A stretch of 8,839 bases of DNA from Flavobacteriales bacterium UBA4660 (GTDB lineage: Bacteria; Bacteroidota; Bacteroidia; Flavobacteriales_D; Sanyastnellaceae): assembly GCA_002405435.1 (NCBI GenBank), contig DHLU01000152.1:1-8839 (forward strand). Direction: 5' to 3'. Made by a program: the position numbers and the translations under genes. The notes beneath the pieces are model-generated. The model had not been told where the DNA came from. It saw nothing but the letters and a program-made list of their open reading frames with translations, and did no database searches. This document shows, one piece after another, positions 1 through 5,809 of the stretch (position 1 is the first letter of the stretch; the number at the start of each line of letters is the position of its first letter).

Positions 1-238
1 TTGTGTTCCCAATATCGCCTCGCGCGTAAGCCGGACGGCCAGCTATGCCTTGTCAAACATCTTTGCCCCCATCCTTGTCTCCATGGGTGATGAAGGCGGT
101 ATCACCAACCTGATGCGCAACCATGCCGGATTCCGCCATGGTGTGATCATGTTCAACGGCGTGCTGACCTCGGAAATCATTGGTAACCAGTTTGAAATGC
201 CTTGGAAACCACTCGAGCTACTCATCTCAGTCTATTGA
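1..238 (+). CDS. ald: Alanine dehydrogenase, C-terminal end (5' truncated by window edge)
   Basis: Frame 2 is open from the left edge to a TGA at 236-238, giving the last 78 residues of a protein. The visible part begins CVPNIASRVSRTASYALSNI, which resembles the alanine dehydrogenase / transhydrogenase alpha segment that reads VANMPGAVPRTST-ALTN in other bacteria. It continues with a GDEGGI stretch and a tail ending PWKPLELLISVY, as I recall for Bacteroidota alanine dehydrogenases. The enzyme interconverts L-alanine and pyruvate plus ammonium with NAD(H) in the cytoplasm. The catalytic and Rossmann-fold parts lie outside the window, so intactness cannot be judged. The main alternative is an NAD(P) transhydrogenase alpha subunit, but the lack of further C-terminal sequence favours alanine dehydrogenase. 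Confidence 0.82.
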   Translation, partial: CVPNIASRVSRTASYALSNIFAPILVSMGDEGGITNLMRNHAGFRHGVIMFNGVLTSEIIGNQFEMPWKPLELLISVY

Positions 239-278
239 GTGTCCGCCGCTCCAGTCCACCAATTACCTGCTATACAAC

Positions 279-323
279 CACCGGCCCTGCTGCCTTTGGG
301 TAGGGTAAGCCGGGTGATTTTTG
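279..323 (+). terminator. Possible Rho-independent terminator after ald
   Basis: CACCGGC (279-285) can pair with GCCGGGTG (309-316) with one bulged G, and a short inner CCT/AGG pairing (286-288 with 302-304) is possible. The hairpin is followed by ATTTTTG (317-323). The bulge, long loop and short T-run make it a weak candidate. Its place, 40 nt after the ald stop and before the next promoter-like box, fits. Confidence 0.4.
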
Positions 324-349
324 TAAAGTCCGTGAACCAAAGAGCCCGG

Positions 350-357
350 TATCTTTG
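350..357 (+). promoter_or_regulatory. Bacteroidota -7 promoter box ahead of the M43 protease
   Basis: TATCTTTG matches the Bacteroidota -7 consensus TAnnTTTG at every fixed base. It ends 19 nt before the ATG at 377, so the leader would be very short. There is no TTTG at the usual 19-21 nt upstream; the nearest one (320-323) is 26 nt away, so only the -7 element is supported. Confidence 0.5.
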
Positions 358-376
358 TTATCGACTTAAAACCTGT

Positions 377-2458
377 ATGAAATACGCATTTACCCTAGGT
401 CTGTATGTCCTGGCCGCTTGTCAGTTGGTGGCTCAGGATCCTGTTGTCCGTTATTGCGGCCAGACCGAAATGACCGAGAAGTTGTTTAACCGTCATCCCA
501 GTCTGAGGGTAGACGCCGCCGCCGCCTATGCGGAGCTGGAGGCGTTCTCAGCCGAATCGTCACGCGGCGGGGGAGACCAGGTGTATATCGTGCCGGTAGT
601 ATTTCATGTGGTTCACAACAATGGTCCCGAGAATATCTCTGATGCCCAGATCTTGAACGGGTTGGAAATCCTAAACCGTGATTTCCGGAAACTCAATGAA
701 GACATCGAAGACGTCGTACCCGCATTTGAGGCTATCACCGCGGATATTGAGATTGAATTCCGCCTGGCGGGCCTCGACCCCAACGGCGAATGCACCAGCG
801 GCATCACCCGCACCGTCTCCAGCCTGACCTACGACGGTGATGATGATGTGAAGGATCTGATCATGTGGCCCAGAAACCGCTACATGAACGTGTGGATCTG
901 TGCTGAAGCTGCGGGTGCTGCGGGCTACACTTATATGCCCCCTGACGTTAACGGTTGGGGTGGCGCCGGCAACGATGGTATTGTCATGAAGAGTGATTAT
1001 GTGGGGGCCATCGGCACCAGCACCGTCGGCAAGTCTCGCGTGCTTACCCACGAAGTGGGTCACTGGCTGAACCTCTTCCACTGCTGGGGCCAGAGTAACA
1101 GTCCGGGTGTGGCCGCCAACTGCGATCAGGACGACAACGTCAGTGATACCCCCGACAACATCGGCTGGACCAGCTGTAACCTCAACGGGGCTTCTTGCGG
1201 TAACGATATTGACAATGTGCAGAACTACATGGAATATTCCTATTGTTCGCGCATGTTCACCCTGGGGCAGCGCACCCGGATGCGGGCAGCTATTCAGTCG
1301 AACGTAGCCCAGCGCAACCAGCTCTGGACCTCCGCTAATCTGATAAGCACAGGAACAGCCTCTCCCGTGCTGTGTGCAGCGGTGTTTTCTTCCAATAGAA
1401 GCAGTGTTTGCCAGGGAGAGCCCATCTCGTTTTTTGACAATTCATACCATGGCGTCACCCAATGGCACTGGGATTTCGGAGACGGCACTCAGGTCATAGG
1501 CAACGATCCGGCCATTCACAAAAATCCGGTGCACACGTATACATCTCCCGGAGAATACTCCGTAACGCTGACGGTGGGTAATGGCGATGATGAGCTTACT
1601 TCAAGCGTGGTCAATTACGTTTCCATTCTCACCCCGGGCACCAGTGATGCTCCATTCGAAGAGGGATTCGAGTCGGCATTCCCGGCAGACAACTGGTCTG
1701 TGTTTAACCAAAACAACGACCAGACCTGGGTGGTCTCCGGAAGCGCGAGTTACGGCGGTACCAATGCACTCAAGCTGAATAACCACGCCAATACGCTCAA
1801 TGATAACCGCGATGAACTGATCAGTACTACGTACAACATGAGTATGATGCAGGAGGTCTATGTCACCTACAAATGGGCCTACGCAAACAAAATCAATGAA
1901 ACTGACGACAGGCTGAGGATCAGTGTTACGGGCGACTGCGGTGCCAACTGGTTCCTCAAGAAAGTGCACAAAGGCCTTACCGATCTGCCAACCGTCAACC
2001 CCACCAATTTTACCTTCACTCCGACCAGCCTGTCGCAATGGGCGGGCAACGACCTCACTTTTGATGATATCGATTGGTTCACCGACAGGTTCAGGCTGAA
2101 GTTTGAGTTCCTCGGAAAGGGCGGTAACAATATCTACCTTGACGATATCAATATCAGCGGACTTGACACGCTGGGCAATATCTGGAGCAATATTCAGCCT
2201 GTTACCAGTATCGGCAACGTGCAGGTATTTCCCAACCCGGCCTCCGCTGACATGAACCTTTGGCTTGACCTGCCCTCGGCGGCCGCGCTCGATATCGCTC
2301 TCTACAACAGTCTTGGGCAGCGCGTGCTCCAACTGGCCGATGGCCAGCTGGCCCCGGGCAACCACCGTATGACCATTCCCCGTATGTCACGCGGTCTCTA
2401 TACCCTGGTGCTGGTGAGCGATGAAACAACTATTGCACGGAAACTGGTTTTTGAATAA
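377..2458 (+). CDS. Secreted M43 (pappalysin-like) zinc metalloprotease with PKD domain and T9SS sorting domain
   Basis: This is a 693-residue exported protease. ATG 377 is chosen because a signal peptide starts there (hydrophobic to about residue 18, likely cut near LVA|Q 19/20) and a TAnnTTTG box lies just upstream. The in-frame GTG at 239 would add 46 residues and bury the signal. After a propeptide-like stretch, the M43 fold begins near VPVVFHVVH (72-80). The zinc site is HEVGHWLNLFH (225-235; H225, H229, H235 as ligands, E226 catalytic), followed by C249...DDNVSDTP and the Met-turn NYMEY (283-287). N232 sits where the textbook HExxHxxGxxH has G; I recall this variant in related Bacteroidota proteins. 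A PKD domain spans about 330-418 (WDFGDG at 365-370), then an MAM/jelly-roll-like domain (about 425-600). The T9SS type-A tail begins at VFPNP (617-621) and ends in KLVFE. The expected site is the cell surface or outside; the substrate is unknown. LAAC (12-15) also resembles a lipobox. Confidence 0.9.
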   Translation: MKYAFTLGLYVLAACQLVAQDPVVRYCGQTEMTEKLFNRHPSLRVDAAAAYAELEAFSAESSRGGGDQVYIVPVVFHVVHNNGPENISDAQILNGLEILNRDFRKLNEDIEDVVPAFEAITADIEIEFRLAGLDPNGECTSGITRTVSSLTYDGDDDVKDLIMWPRNRYMNVWICAEAAGAAGYTYMPPDVNGWGGAGNDGIVMKSDYVGAIGTSTVGKSRVLTHEVGHWLNLFHCWGQSNSPGVAANCDQDDNVSDTPDNIGWTSCNLNGASCGNDIDNVQNYMEYSYCSRMFTLGQRTRMRAAIQSNVAQRNQLWTSANLISTGTASPVLCAAVFSSNRSSVCQGEPISFFDNSYHGVTQWHWDFGDGTQVIGNDPAIHKNPVHTYTSPGEYSVTLTVGNGDDELTSSVVNYVSILTPGTSDAPFEEGFESAFPADNWSVFNQNNDQTWVVSGSASYGGTNALKLNNHANTLNDNRDELISTTYNMSMMQEVYVTYKWAYANKINETDDRLRISVTGDCGANWFLKKVHKGLTDLPTVNPTNFTFTPTSLSQWAGNDLTFDDIDWFTDRFRLKFEFLGKGGNNIYLDDINISGLDTLGNIWSNIQPVTSIGNVQVFPNPASADMNLWLDLPSAAALDIALYNSLGQRVLQLADGQLAPGNHRMTIPRMSRGLYTLVLVSDETTIARKLVFE

Positions 2459-2482
2459 GGCAACCCGCCTGCACGGTTTCTC

Positions 2483-2518
2483 GCACGCCCCACGTGCACA
2501 AGCGTGCTGGGTTTGTTC
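2483..2518 (+). terminator. Weak terminator-like hairpin after the protease gene
   Basis: GCACGC (2483-2488) pairs perfectly with GCGTGC (2502-2507) around a 13-nt loop and is followed by the modestly T-rich TGGGTTTGTT. The T-run is broken. The same bases contain TGGGTTTG (2508-2515), a one-mismatch version of the -7 box TAnnTTTG that could serve the next gene, so the assignment is ambiguous. Confidence 0.28.
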
Positions 2519-2538
2519 AACCCTATCATTGTGCCCCT

Positions 2539-3105
2539 ATGTCTGCGAAAAGTGCTGTACTTTCAGGGGCTGATGCGTCCGCCCTGGTGGCTTTGCTCAA
2601 GGCCCGCTTTGAGAAAAACCCCGGTCGTCATCCCGATATCCGATGGGCACAAGTAGCAGCCCGGCTCGAAGCAGCGCCCGGCAAACTCTGGTCCTTGCAG
2701 GCAATGGAGGCAAGCGGGGGAGAGCCCGATGTGGTGAGCATCGACAGTAAATCTGGGTCTTGTGTATTTATGGATTGCTCGCCGGAAACGCCCGCGGGAA
2801 GAAGGAGCCTTTGCTATGACCAAAAGGCCCTCCATGCACGAAAGCATAACCCTCCTGCAGGCAGTGCCGAAAACATGGCCGAAACCATGGGGGTGTCGTT
2901 GCTCACGGAGTCAGATTACCTGCTGCTTCAGCTTATTGGCAGCTTCGACCTCAAAACCTCGAGTTGGCTAATGACGCCCGATGCACTGCGCAAGTTGGGT
3001 GGTGCGATCTTCGGCGACAGGCGCTATGACCGGGGTTTTATTTACCACAACGGTGCAGACGCGTACTATGCCGTGCGCGGATTCAGGGCAAAGCTACTCG
3101 TGTGA
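2539..3105 (+). CDS. DUF4256 family protein, function unknown
   Basis: This is a 188-residue soluble protein without signal peptide or membrane segment, so probably cytoplasmic. I recognise it as DUF4256 from several strongly conserved blocks: RFEKNPGRHPDI-W near the N-terminus, LWSLQAMEASGGEPDVV (about 50-66), DCSPETPAGRRSLCYD (79-94), KTSSW (139-143) and a C-terminal block from LGGAIFGDRRYDRGF through YHNGADAYYAVRGFR (153-183). The many invariant-looking charged and aromatic residues suggest an enzyme or ligand-binding fold, but no activity is known to me. I prefer ATG 2539 over the in-frame GTG at 2494, because family similarity starts only after 2539 and the extra 15 residues are unremarkable. 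It sits 80 nt after the protease stop, and nothing links the two functionally. Confidence 0.85.
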   Translation: MSAKSAVLSGADASALVALLKARFEKNPGRHPDIRWAQVAARLEAAPGKLWSLQAMEASGGEPDVVSIDSKSGSCVFMDCSPETPAGRRSLCYDQKALHARKHNPPAGSAENMAETMGVSLLTESDYLLLQLIGSFDLKTSSWLMTPDALRKLGGAIFGDRRYDRGFIYHNGADAYYAVRGFRAKLLV

Positions 3106-3231
3106 ATCGCAGTGGCACGGCCCGCGCGCAGGGTGCTGTATGCATTGGGGTCAGCCGGAGCACCGCCATACCTATGCCTTCGGTTTATTGAAGGGGAGGG
3201 CTGCCAGGGGCTGATTCGCATCATAAGATCC

Positions 3232-3253
3232 GCTGAGTACATCGGCTTTTTTT
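3232..3253 (+). terminator. Possible Rho-independent terminator after the DUF4256 gene
   Basis: GCTGA (3232-3236) pairs with TCGGC (3242-3246), including one G-T wobble, around a 5-nt loop, followed directly by seven T (3247-3253). The stem is short but the T-run is good. It lies 126 nt after the DUF4256 stop and 28 nt before the next start. I see no gene in the 176-nt gap 3106-3281. Confidence 0.42.
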
Positions 3254-3281
3254 GTAACTGTAAAGTTGTAACAATACCCGT

Positions 3282-3467
3282 ATGAAAGAGCGCGTACAAA
3301 TCAATAAGGGAGCAGGCGGTGCGGTCTACGGACTGGGTATGGCAGGTGCTGCCCTATATTACCTGACAACGGCTGAAGGATTTGCCGACGGGGCACTGGG
3401 ACTGCTAAAAGCCCTCTTGTGGCCTGCGTTTATGGTGTATGAGGCCCTGGCTTTTTTCGGCGCATGA
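3282..3467 (+). CDS. Small two-helix membrane protein, function unknown
   Basis: This is a 61-residue protein with a short basic N-terminus (MKERVQINKG), then two hydrophobic segments at about residues 12-31 (glycine/alanine-rich, ending in YYLTTA) and 39-60 (LGLLKALLWPAFMVYEALAF). The likely form is a helical hairpin in the inner membrane. Similar short proteins with an NKG-GGAVYG start and a KA-WPAF-VYE second helix seem familiar from other Bacteroidota, which supports a real gene, but I know no function. A one-mismatch -7-like box (TAAAGTTG, 3261-3268) lies 13 nt before the ATG. The TGA stop (3465-3467) is only 2 nt from the stop codon of the convergent queA, leaving no room for a separate terminator. 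Confidence 0.75.
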   Translation: MKERVQINKGAGGAVYGLGMAGAALYYLTTAEGFADGALGLLKALLWPAFMVYEALAFFGA

Positions 3468-3469
3468 GT

Positions 3470-4657
3470 TTACCAAAGCAGCAGCGAAGCATCGCCGAAA
3501 CTGAGGAAGCGGTAACGCGCCTCGAGCGCATGCTCATAGATGCGCTTCCAGTTGTCACCAACCGCGGCTGCGACAAGCATCAGCAGGGTGCTCTTGGGCA
3601 GATGAAAGTTGGTGATTATCCCTTTTGCCATGCGGATGCGGTAACCGGGCACGATCATGATTGAAGTCGAAGCATTGATCGTTTTTGCTCCGGTCAGGTC
3701 CATCTGTGCCAACAGGGCCTCCATAGCCGTTGCGACCGGTAAATCCGTCTCAAACTGGTAGGGTTCCCATTGCTCCAGAAAAAGGTCGTGGTCTCCTGAG
3801 TGCGCTTTTACCCCGAGCCAGTACATGCTTTCCAGGGCCCGAAGGCTGGTGGTACCCACGGCGACAACAGGCCTTGTGCCCGAGGCCAATGCCTTGACAA
3901 GGGACCGGTCGAAGGAGAATACTTCGTTGTGCATATCGTGTTCCGCTGCGGTACTGCCGGTCATAGGCTTGAAGGTACCGGCGCCTACGTGCAGGGTGAG
4001 TTCAGACAGTGAAAAACCTGCAGTCGCCAGGTAAGACAACTGTTCATCTGTAAAATGCAACCCGGCTGTGGGCGCCGCAACCGAGCCGGCATTGCGGGCA
4101 TAAACCGTCTGGTAACGCTGGGAATCCGTTTCGTTCAGGTCCCGGTCGATATAGGGCGGCAGGGGTATTTGTCCGGCCCTAGCCAATACCTCCGAAAAAG
4201 AGACATCCGCAGGAGACCAGCGAAAAGCAACTACTTCCACATCTTTTTCTTTGGCAATGCGGGTGGCCGTGATGCTGATTCCGTCAGCGTTCAGTTCAAC
4301 GTCACCGTCCTTCCATTTTTTCGACCCGCCTACCAGGCATTCCCAGCAGACGCTTCCTTCAGCGCCAAGGGCCTGCTCCAGGCTTAGGTCGTGGGGTTTG
4401 AGGCAAAAGATTTCAATGGCTGCGCCGGTAGGTTTCGAAAAAGGAAGCCGGGCTTGCACTACCTGCGTGTCGTTAAAGAGCAGGCGGGCATTGGGGGGAA
4501 GCACTTTGTGCAGGTCTCTGAAGGTTGCGTCGATTATCTCGCCGTTCCGAAAGACAAGGAGCCGGGAATCTCCCCTGTCCTTCGTTGGAGTGAGGGCAAT
4601 GAGCTCTTCAGGCAAGGAATAGTCAAAATCTGCTACGGAAACGTTAGGTCTAAGCAT
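3470..4657 (-). CDS. queA: S-adenosylmethionine:tRNA ribosyltransferase-isomerase (queuosine synthesis)
   Basis: QueA transfers and isomerises the ribosyl part of S-adenosylmethionine onto 7-aminomethyl-7-deazaguanine at the wobble position (34) of GUN-anticodon tRNAs, giving epoxyqueuosine; it acts in the cytoplasm. The 395 residues carry the family blocks in order: ADFDYSLPEELIA (9-21), LLFNDTQVVQARL (59-71), GQIPLPPYI (162-170), YQTVYA (182-187), GSVAAPTAGLHFT (191-203), HVGAGTFKPM (223-232), VGTTSLRALES (267-277), TNFHLPKSTLL (349-359) and YRFLSFGDASLL (382-393). It is about 45 residues longer than the E. coli enzyme, mainly through a segment around 280-335 containing LEQWEPY, which I associate with Bacteroidota QueA. 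ATG 4657 is the only sensible start; it lies nine residues before the conserved DF. No other queuosine gene is in view. The gene appears intact. Confidence 0.96.
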   Translation of the reverse strand: MLRPNVSVADFDYSLPEELIALTPTKDRGDSRLLVFRNGEIIDATFRDLHKVLPPNARLLFNDTQVVQARLPFSKPTGAAIEIFCLKPHDLSLEQALGAEGSVCWECLVGGSKKWKDGDVELNADGISITATRIAKEKDVEVVAFRWSPADVSFSEVLARAGQIPLPPYIDRDLNETDSQRYQTVYARNAGSVAAPTAGLHFTDEQLSYLATAGFSLSELTLHVGAGTFKPMTGSTAAEHDMHNEVFSFDRSLVKALASGTRPVVAVGTTSLRALESMYWLGVKAHSGDHDLFLEQWEPYQFETDLPVATAMEALLAQMDLTGAKTINASTSIMIVPGYRIRMAKGIITNFHLPKSTLLMLVAAAVGDNWKRIYEHALEARYRFLSFGDASLLLW

Positions 4658-4663
4658 GGGCAG

Positions 4664-4695
4664 CGAAACTACATGGTATTTGAAATACCTCCAAA
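4664..4695 (-). promoter_or_regulatory. Candidate queA promoter
   Basis: On the minus strand a -33-like TTTG (4695-4692) and a -7-like TAGTTTCG (4671-4664; one mismatch to TAnnTTTG) are separated by exactly 20 nt, inside the 19-21 nt usual in Bacteroidota. The -7 box ends 6 nt before the queA ATG, so the mRNA would be leaderless or nearly so. The -33 box uses the end of the upstream terminator's T-run. Confidence 0.42.
4675..4689. promoter_or_regulatory. Perfect 15-bp palindrome in the queA promoter spacer (candidate operator)
   Basis: GGTATTT (4675-4681) and AAATACC (4683-4689) are perfect inverted repeats around a single central base. The site lies wholly within the 20-nt spacer of the candidate queA promoter, where a dimeric repressor or activator could act. 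The regulator is unknown. An A/T-rich palindrome of this size can also arise by chance. Confidence 0.4.
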
Positions 4696-4728
4696 AAAAC
4701 CGGAGCCGGACGTTTCCGGCTCCAGGTT
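4693..4728 (-). terminator. Strong Rho-independent terminator between fecR and queA
   Basis: GGAGCCGGA (4702-4710) and TCCGGCTCC (4715-4723) form a perfect 9-bp stem with a 4-nt loop. AACC (4698-4701) and GGTT (4725-4728) can extend the base past one bulged A. On the minus strand seven T follow (4699-4693). It would end transcription arriving from the fecR side, or act as an attenuator if a leader transcript runs into queA. The bases GGTT also belong to an alternative hairpin, AGGTT/AACCT (4724-4728 with 4732-4736), which competes with the extended base only. Confidence 0.8.
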
Positions 4729-4763
4729 CTAAACCTTAACTAAAACTAACTATACTATCAGAT

Positions 4764-4800
4764 GTGGCCGTTGGAATTACGCGGCCGGCCACTTGCCGCG
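4764..4800 (-). other. Potential H-type RNA pseudoknot in the fecR-queA intergenic region
   Basis: On the minus-strand RNA, CGCGGC (4800-4795) pairs with GCCGCG (4785-4780), and GTGGCCG (4792-4786) pairs with CGGCCAC (4770-4764). The pairings interlock: a 6-bp stem, a 2-nt loop, a 7-bp stem directly abutting the first, and a 9-nt last loop. These proportions suit a classic H-type pseudoknot on the minus strand and poorly suit the plus strand, where a 2-nt loop would have to cross the shallow groove of a 7-bp stem. No matching RNA family is known to me. Part of the pairing comes from the GGCCGGCC palindrome, so chance is possible. Confidence 0.33.
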
Positions 4801-4877
4801 ATTTCTTATGTGGTTACAACGTCATACACTTCAAAAATTGTACTCAGGTTGCGTATCCCTGTTTTTTTTTACTTTTT

Positions 4878-5726
4878 TTAGCGAGCCACAGGTTTTTCTT
4901 CCAGCAGCACACGTTGGTTGGCTTCCGTTATGTAGGTCATGTCGAGTGCTGCGCAAATCAGCGAGAGGGCTTCTTCCAGCTGGTTATCCCGAAAATAGCC
5001 GGTATAACTCCTTCCTGCCTTGCCGTTGTACACTACCGTTACACCGAATTGTCTCTCTATCTCTTCCAGCACGTGCTCGAGCGGGGCATTCTCGAAATAA
5101 TACTCACCATCCACCCACGTTTTCTGGGCCGGATCGACATAGGTCTTTTTCCAGGTTCCGTCCTGAGTCAGCAAGACCCCTTCTCCGCCGGGCAGAACAA
5201 CTTCCTGACCTGCCGGGGGTGTGACGGAAACTTTTCCTTCAAAACAGGTGACGGCTCCGGCACCCGGACGGTCGTGGACATTAAACGTTGTGCCCAACAC
5301 TTTTACGGTCATTTGTCGCCCTGATACTTCGAAACTACTGCCCTTCTTCACCTCGAAATAGGCCTCGCCCTCGAGGGTGACTAAGCGTTTTCCATCCTGT
5401 TCTGTGTAGGAAACGGATGAGCCGGCATTGAGCATGGCCATTGATCCATCAGGTAAATCGACCCGAAGTGCATCGCGGCCGGAATTGGTGGCGGCAAGGG
5501 ATGCCGACGGTGCGTAGAACCACCAAGCGCCGGCGCACAGCAACACGGCAGCCGCAGCGGCTGCGCGGTAAACAGGACGAAACCTGACTACCCGGGTTTC
5601 ACGGGGCACACCGGCGGCGATTTTCTGCTGGATACCTGCCCATGATGCTTCTTCAGCATTGTCACAGGGTACTTCCCAGCGCTTCAGCAGCGCGCTATAC
5701 CATTTCATATGTTCTTTGTCACGCAT
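4878..5726 (-). CDS. FecR-family transmembrane anti-sigma regulator with DUF4974 domain
   Basis: The 282-residue protein has a short cytoplasmic part (1-51, with the SWAGIQQKI motif usual before the membrane), one transmembrane helix (about 53-72, very alanine-rich), a periplasmic FecR domain (about 84-176; LPDGSMAMLNAGSSVSY, GEAYFEV at 120-126, VLGTTFNV at 143-150, EGKVSV at 163-168) and a C-terminal DUF4974 domain (about 205-277; YYFENAPLEHVLEEIERQFGV). Family members pass a signal from a TonB-dependent receptor to an ECF sigma factor held at the inner membrane. Here it is the last gene of the receptor cluster, 83 nt after the DUF4249 gene, with no sigma factor in view. The start at 5726 is the first usable ATG; Met7 (5708) is an alternative. 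I see no clear promoter in the 83-nt gap, so co-transcription with the receptor is plausible. The stop is followed by two poly-A runs. Confidence 0.9.
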   Translation of the reverse strand: MRDKEHMKWYSALLKRWEVPCDNAEEASWAGIQQKIAAGVPRETRVVRFRPVYRAAAAAAVLLCAGAWWFYAPSASLAATNSGRDALRVDLPDGSMAMLNAGSSVSYTEQDGKRLVTLEGEAYFEVKKGSSFEVSGRQMTVKVLGTTFNVHDRPGAGAVTCFEGKVSVTPPAGQEVVLPGGEGVLLTQDGTWKKTYVDPAQKTWVDGEYYFENAPLEHVLEEIERQFGVTVVYNGKAGRSYTGYFRDNQLEEALSLICAALDMTYITEANQRVLLEEKPVAR

Positions 5727-5809
5727 CGTATTACATCGTGTTTTACATTGTTGTTTCTTTATACCCTACCTGCCTTTTCCTTTTTTACGCTTACCGGTCA
5801 AACGCCCCA

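Noticed and set aside
239..376. GTG-initiated 46-residue N-terminal extension of the M43 protease, starting right after the ald stop
   Set aside because: It would place the signal peptide internally, it contains the TAnnTTTG box and a terminator-like hairpin, and its composition is unlike the protein that follows. ATG 377 is preferred.
1601..2365. Long open frame (254 codons) on the minus strand opposite the protease
   Set aside because: It is antisense to a well-supported coding region, its translation shows no recognisable domain, and it is explained by codon bias of the plus-strand gene.
3106..3231. Possible tRNA or small gene in the gap after DUF4256
   Set aside because: No cloverleaf, no CCA-proximal T-arm and no convincing reading frame were seen; the only open frame overlaps the DUF4256 gene out of phase.
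4861..4880. Plus-strand T-runs as a terminator
   Set aside because: No G+C-rich hairpin directly precedes them and no plus-strand gene ends there; they are the poly-A tail region just after the fecR stop.
4764..5324. Plus-strand open frame of 186 codons over the intergenic region and fecR
   Set aside because: It mostly overlaps fecR in antisense, has a cysteine/phenylalanine-rich, low-quality translation, and runs through the poly-T tracts after fecR.
5727..5809. Terminator or promoter between the DUF4249 gene and fecR
   Set aside because: Only a 5-bp wobble-containing stem around ACCGGT with no T-run is present, and no TAnnTTTG box was found.
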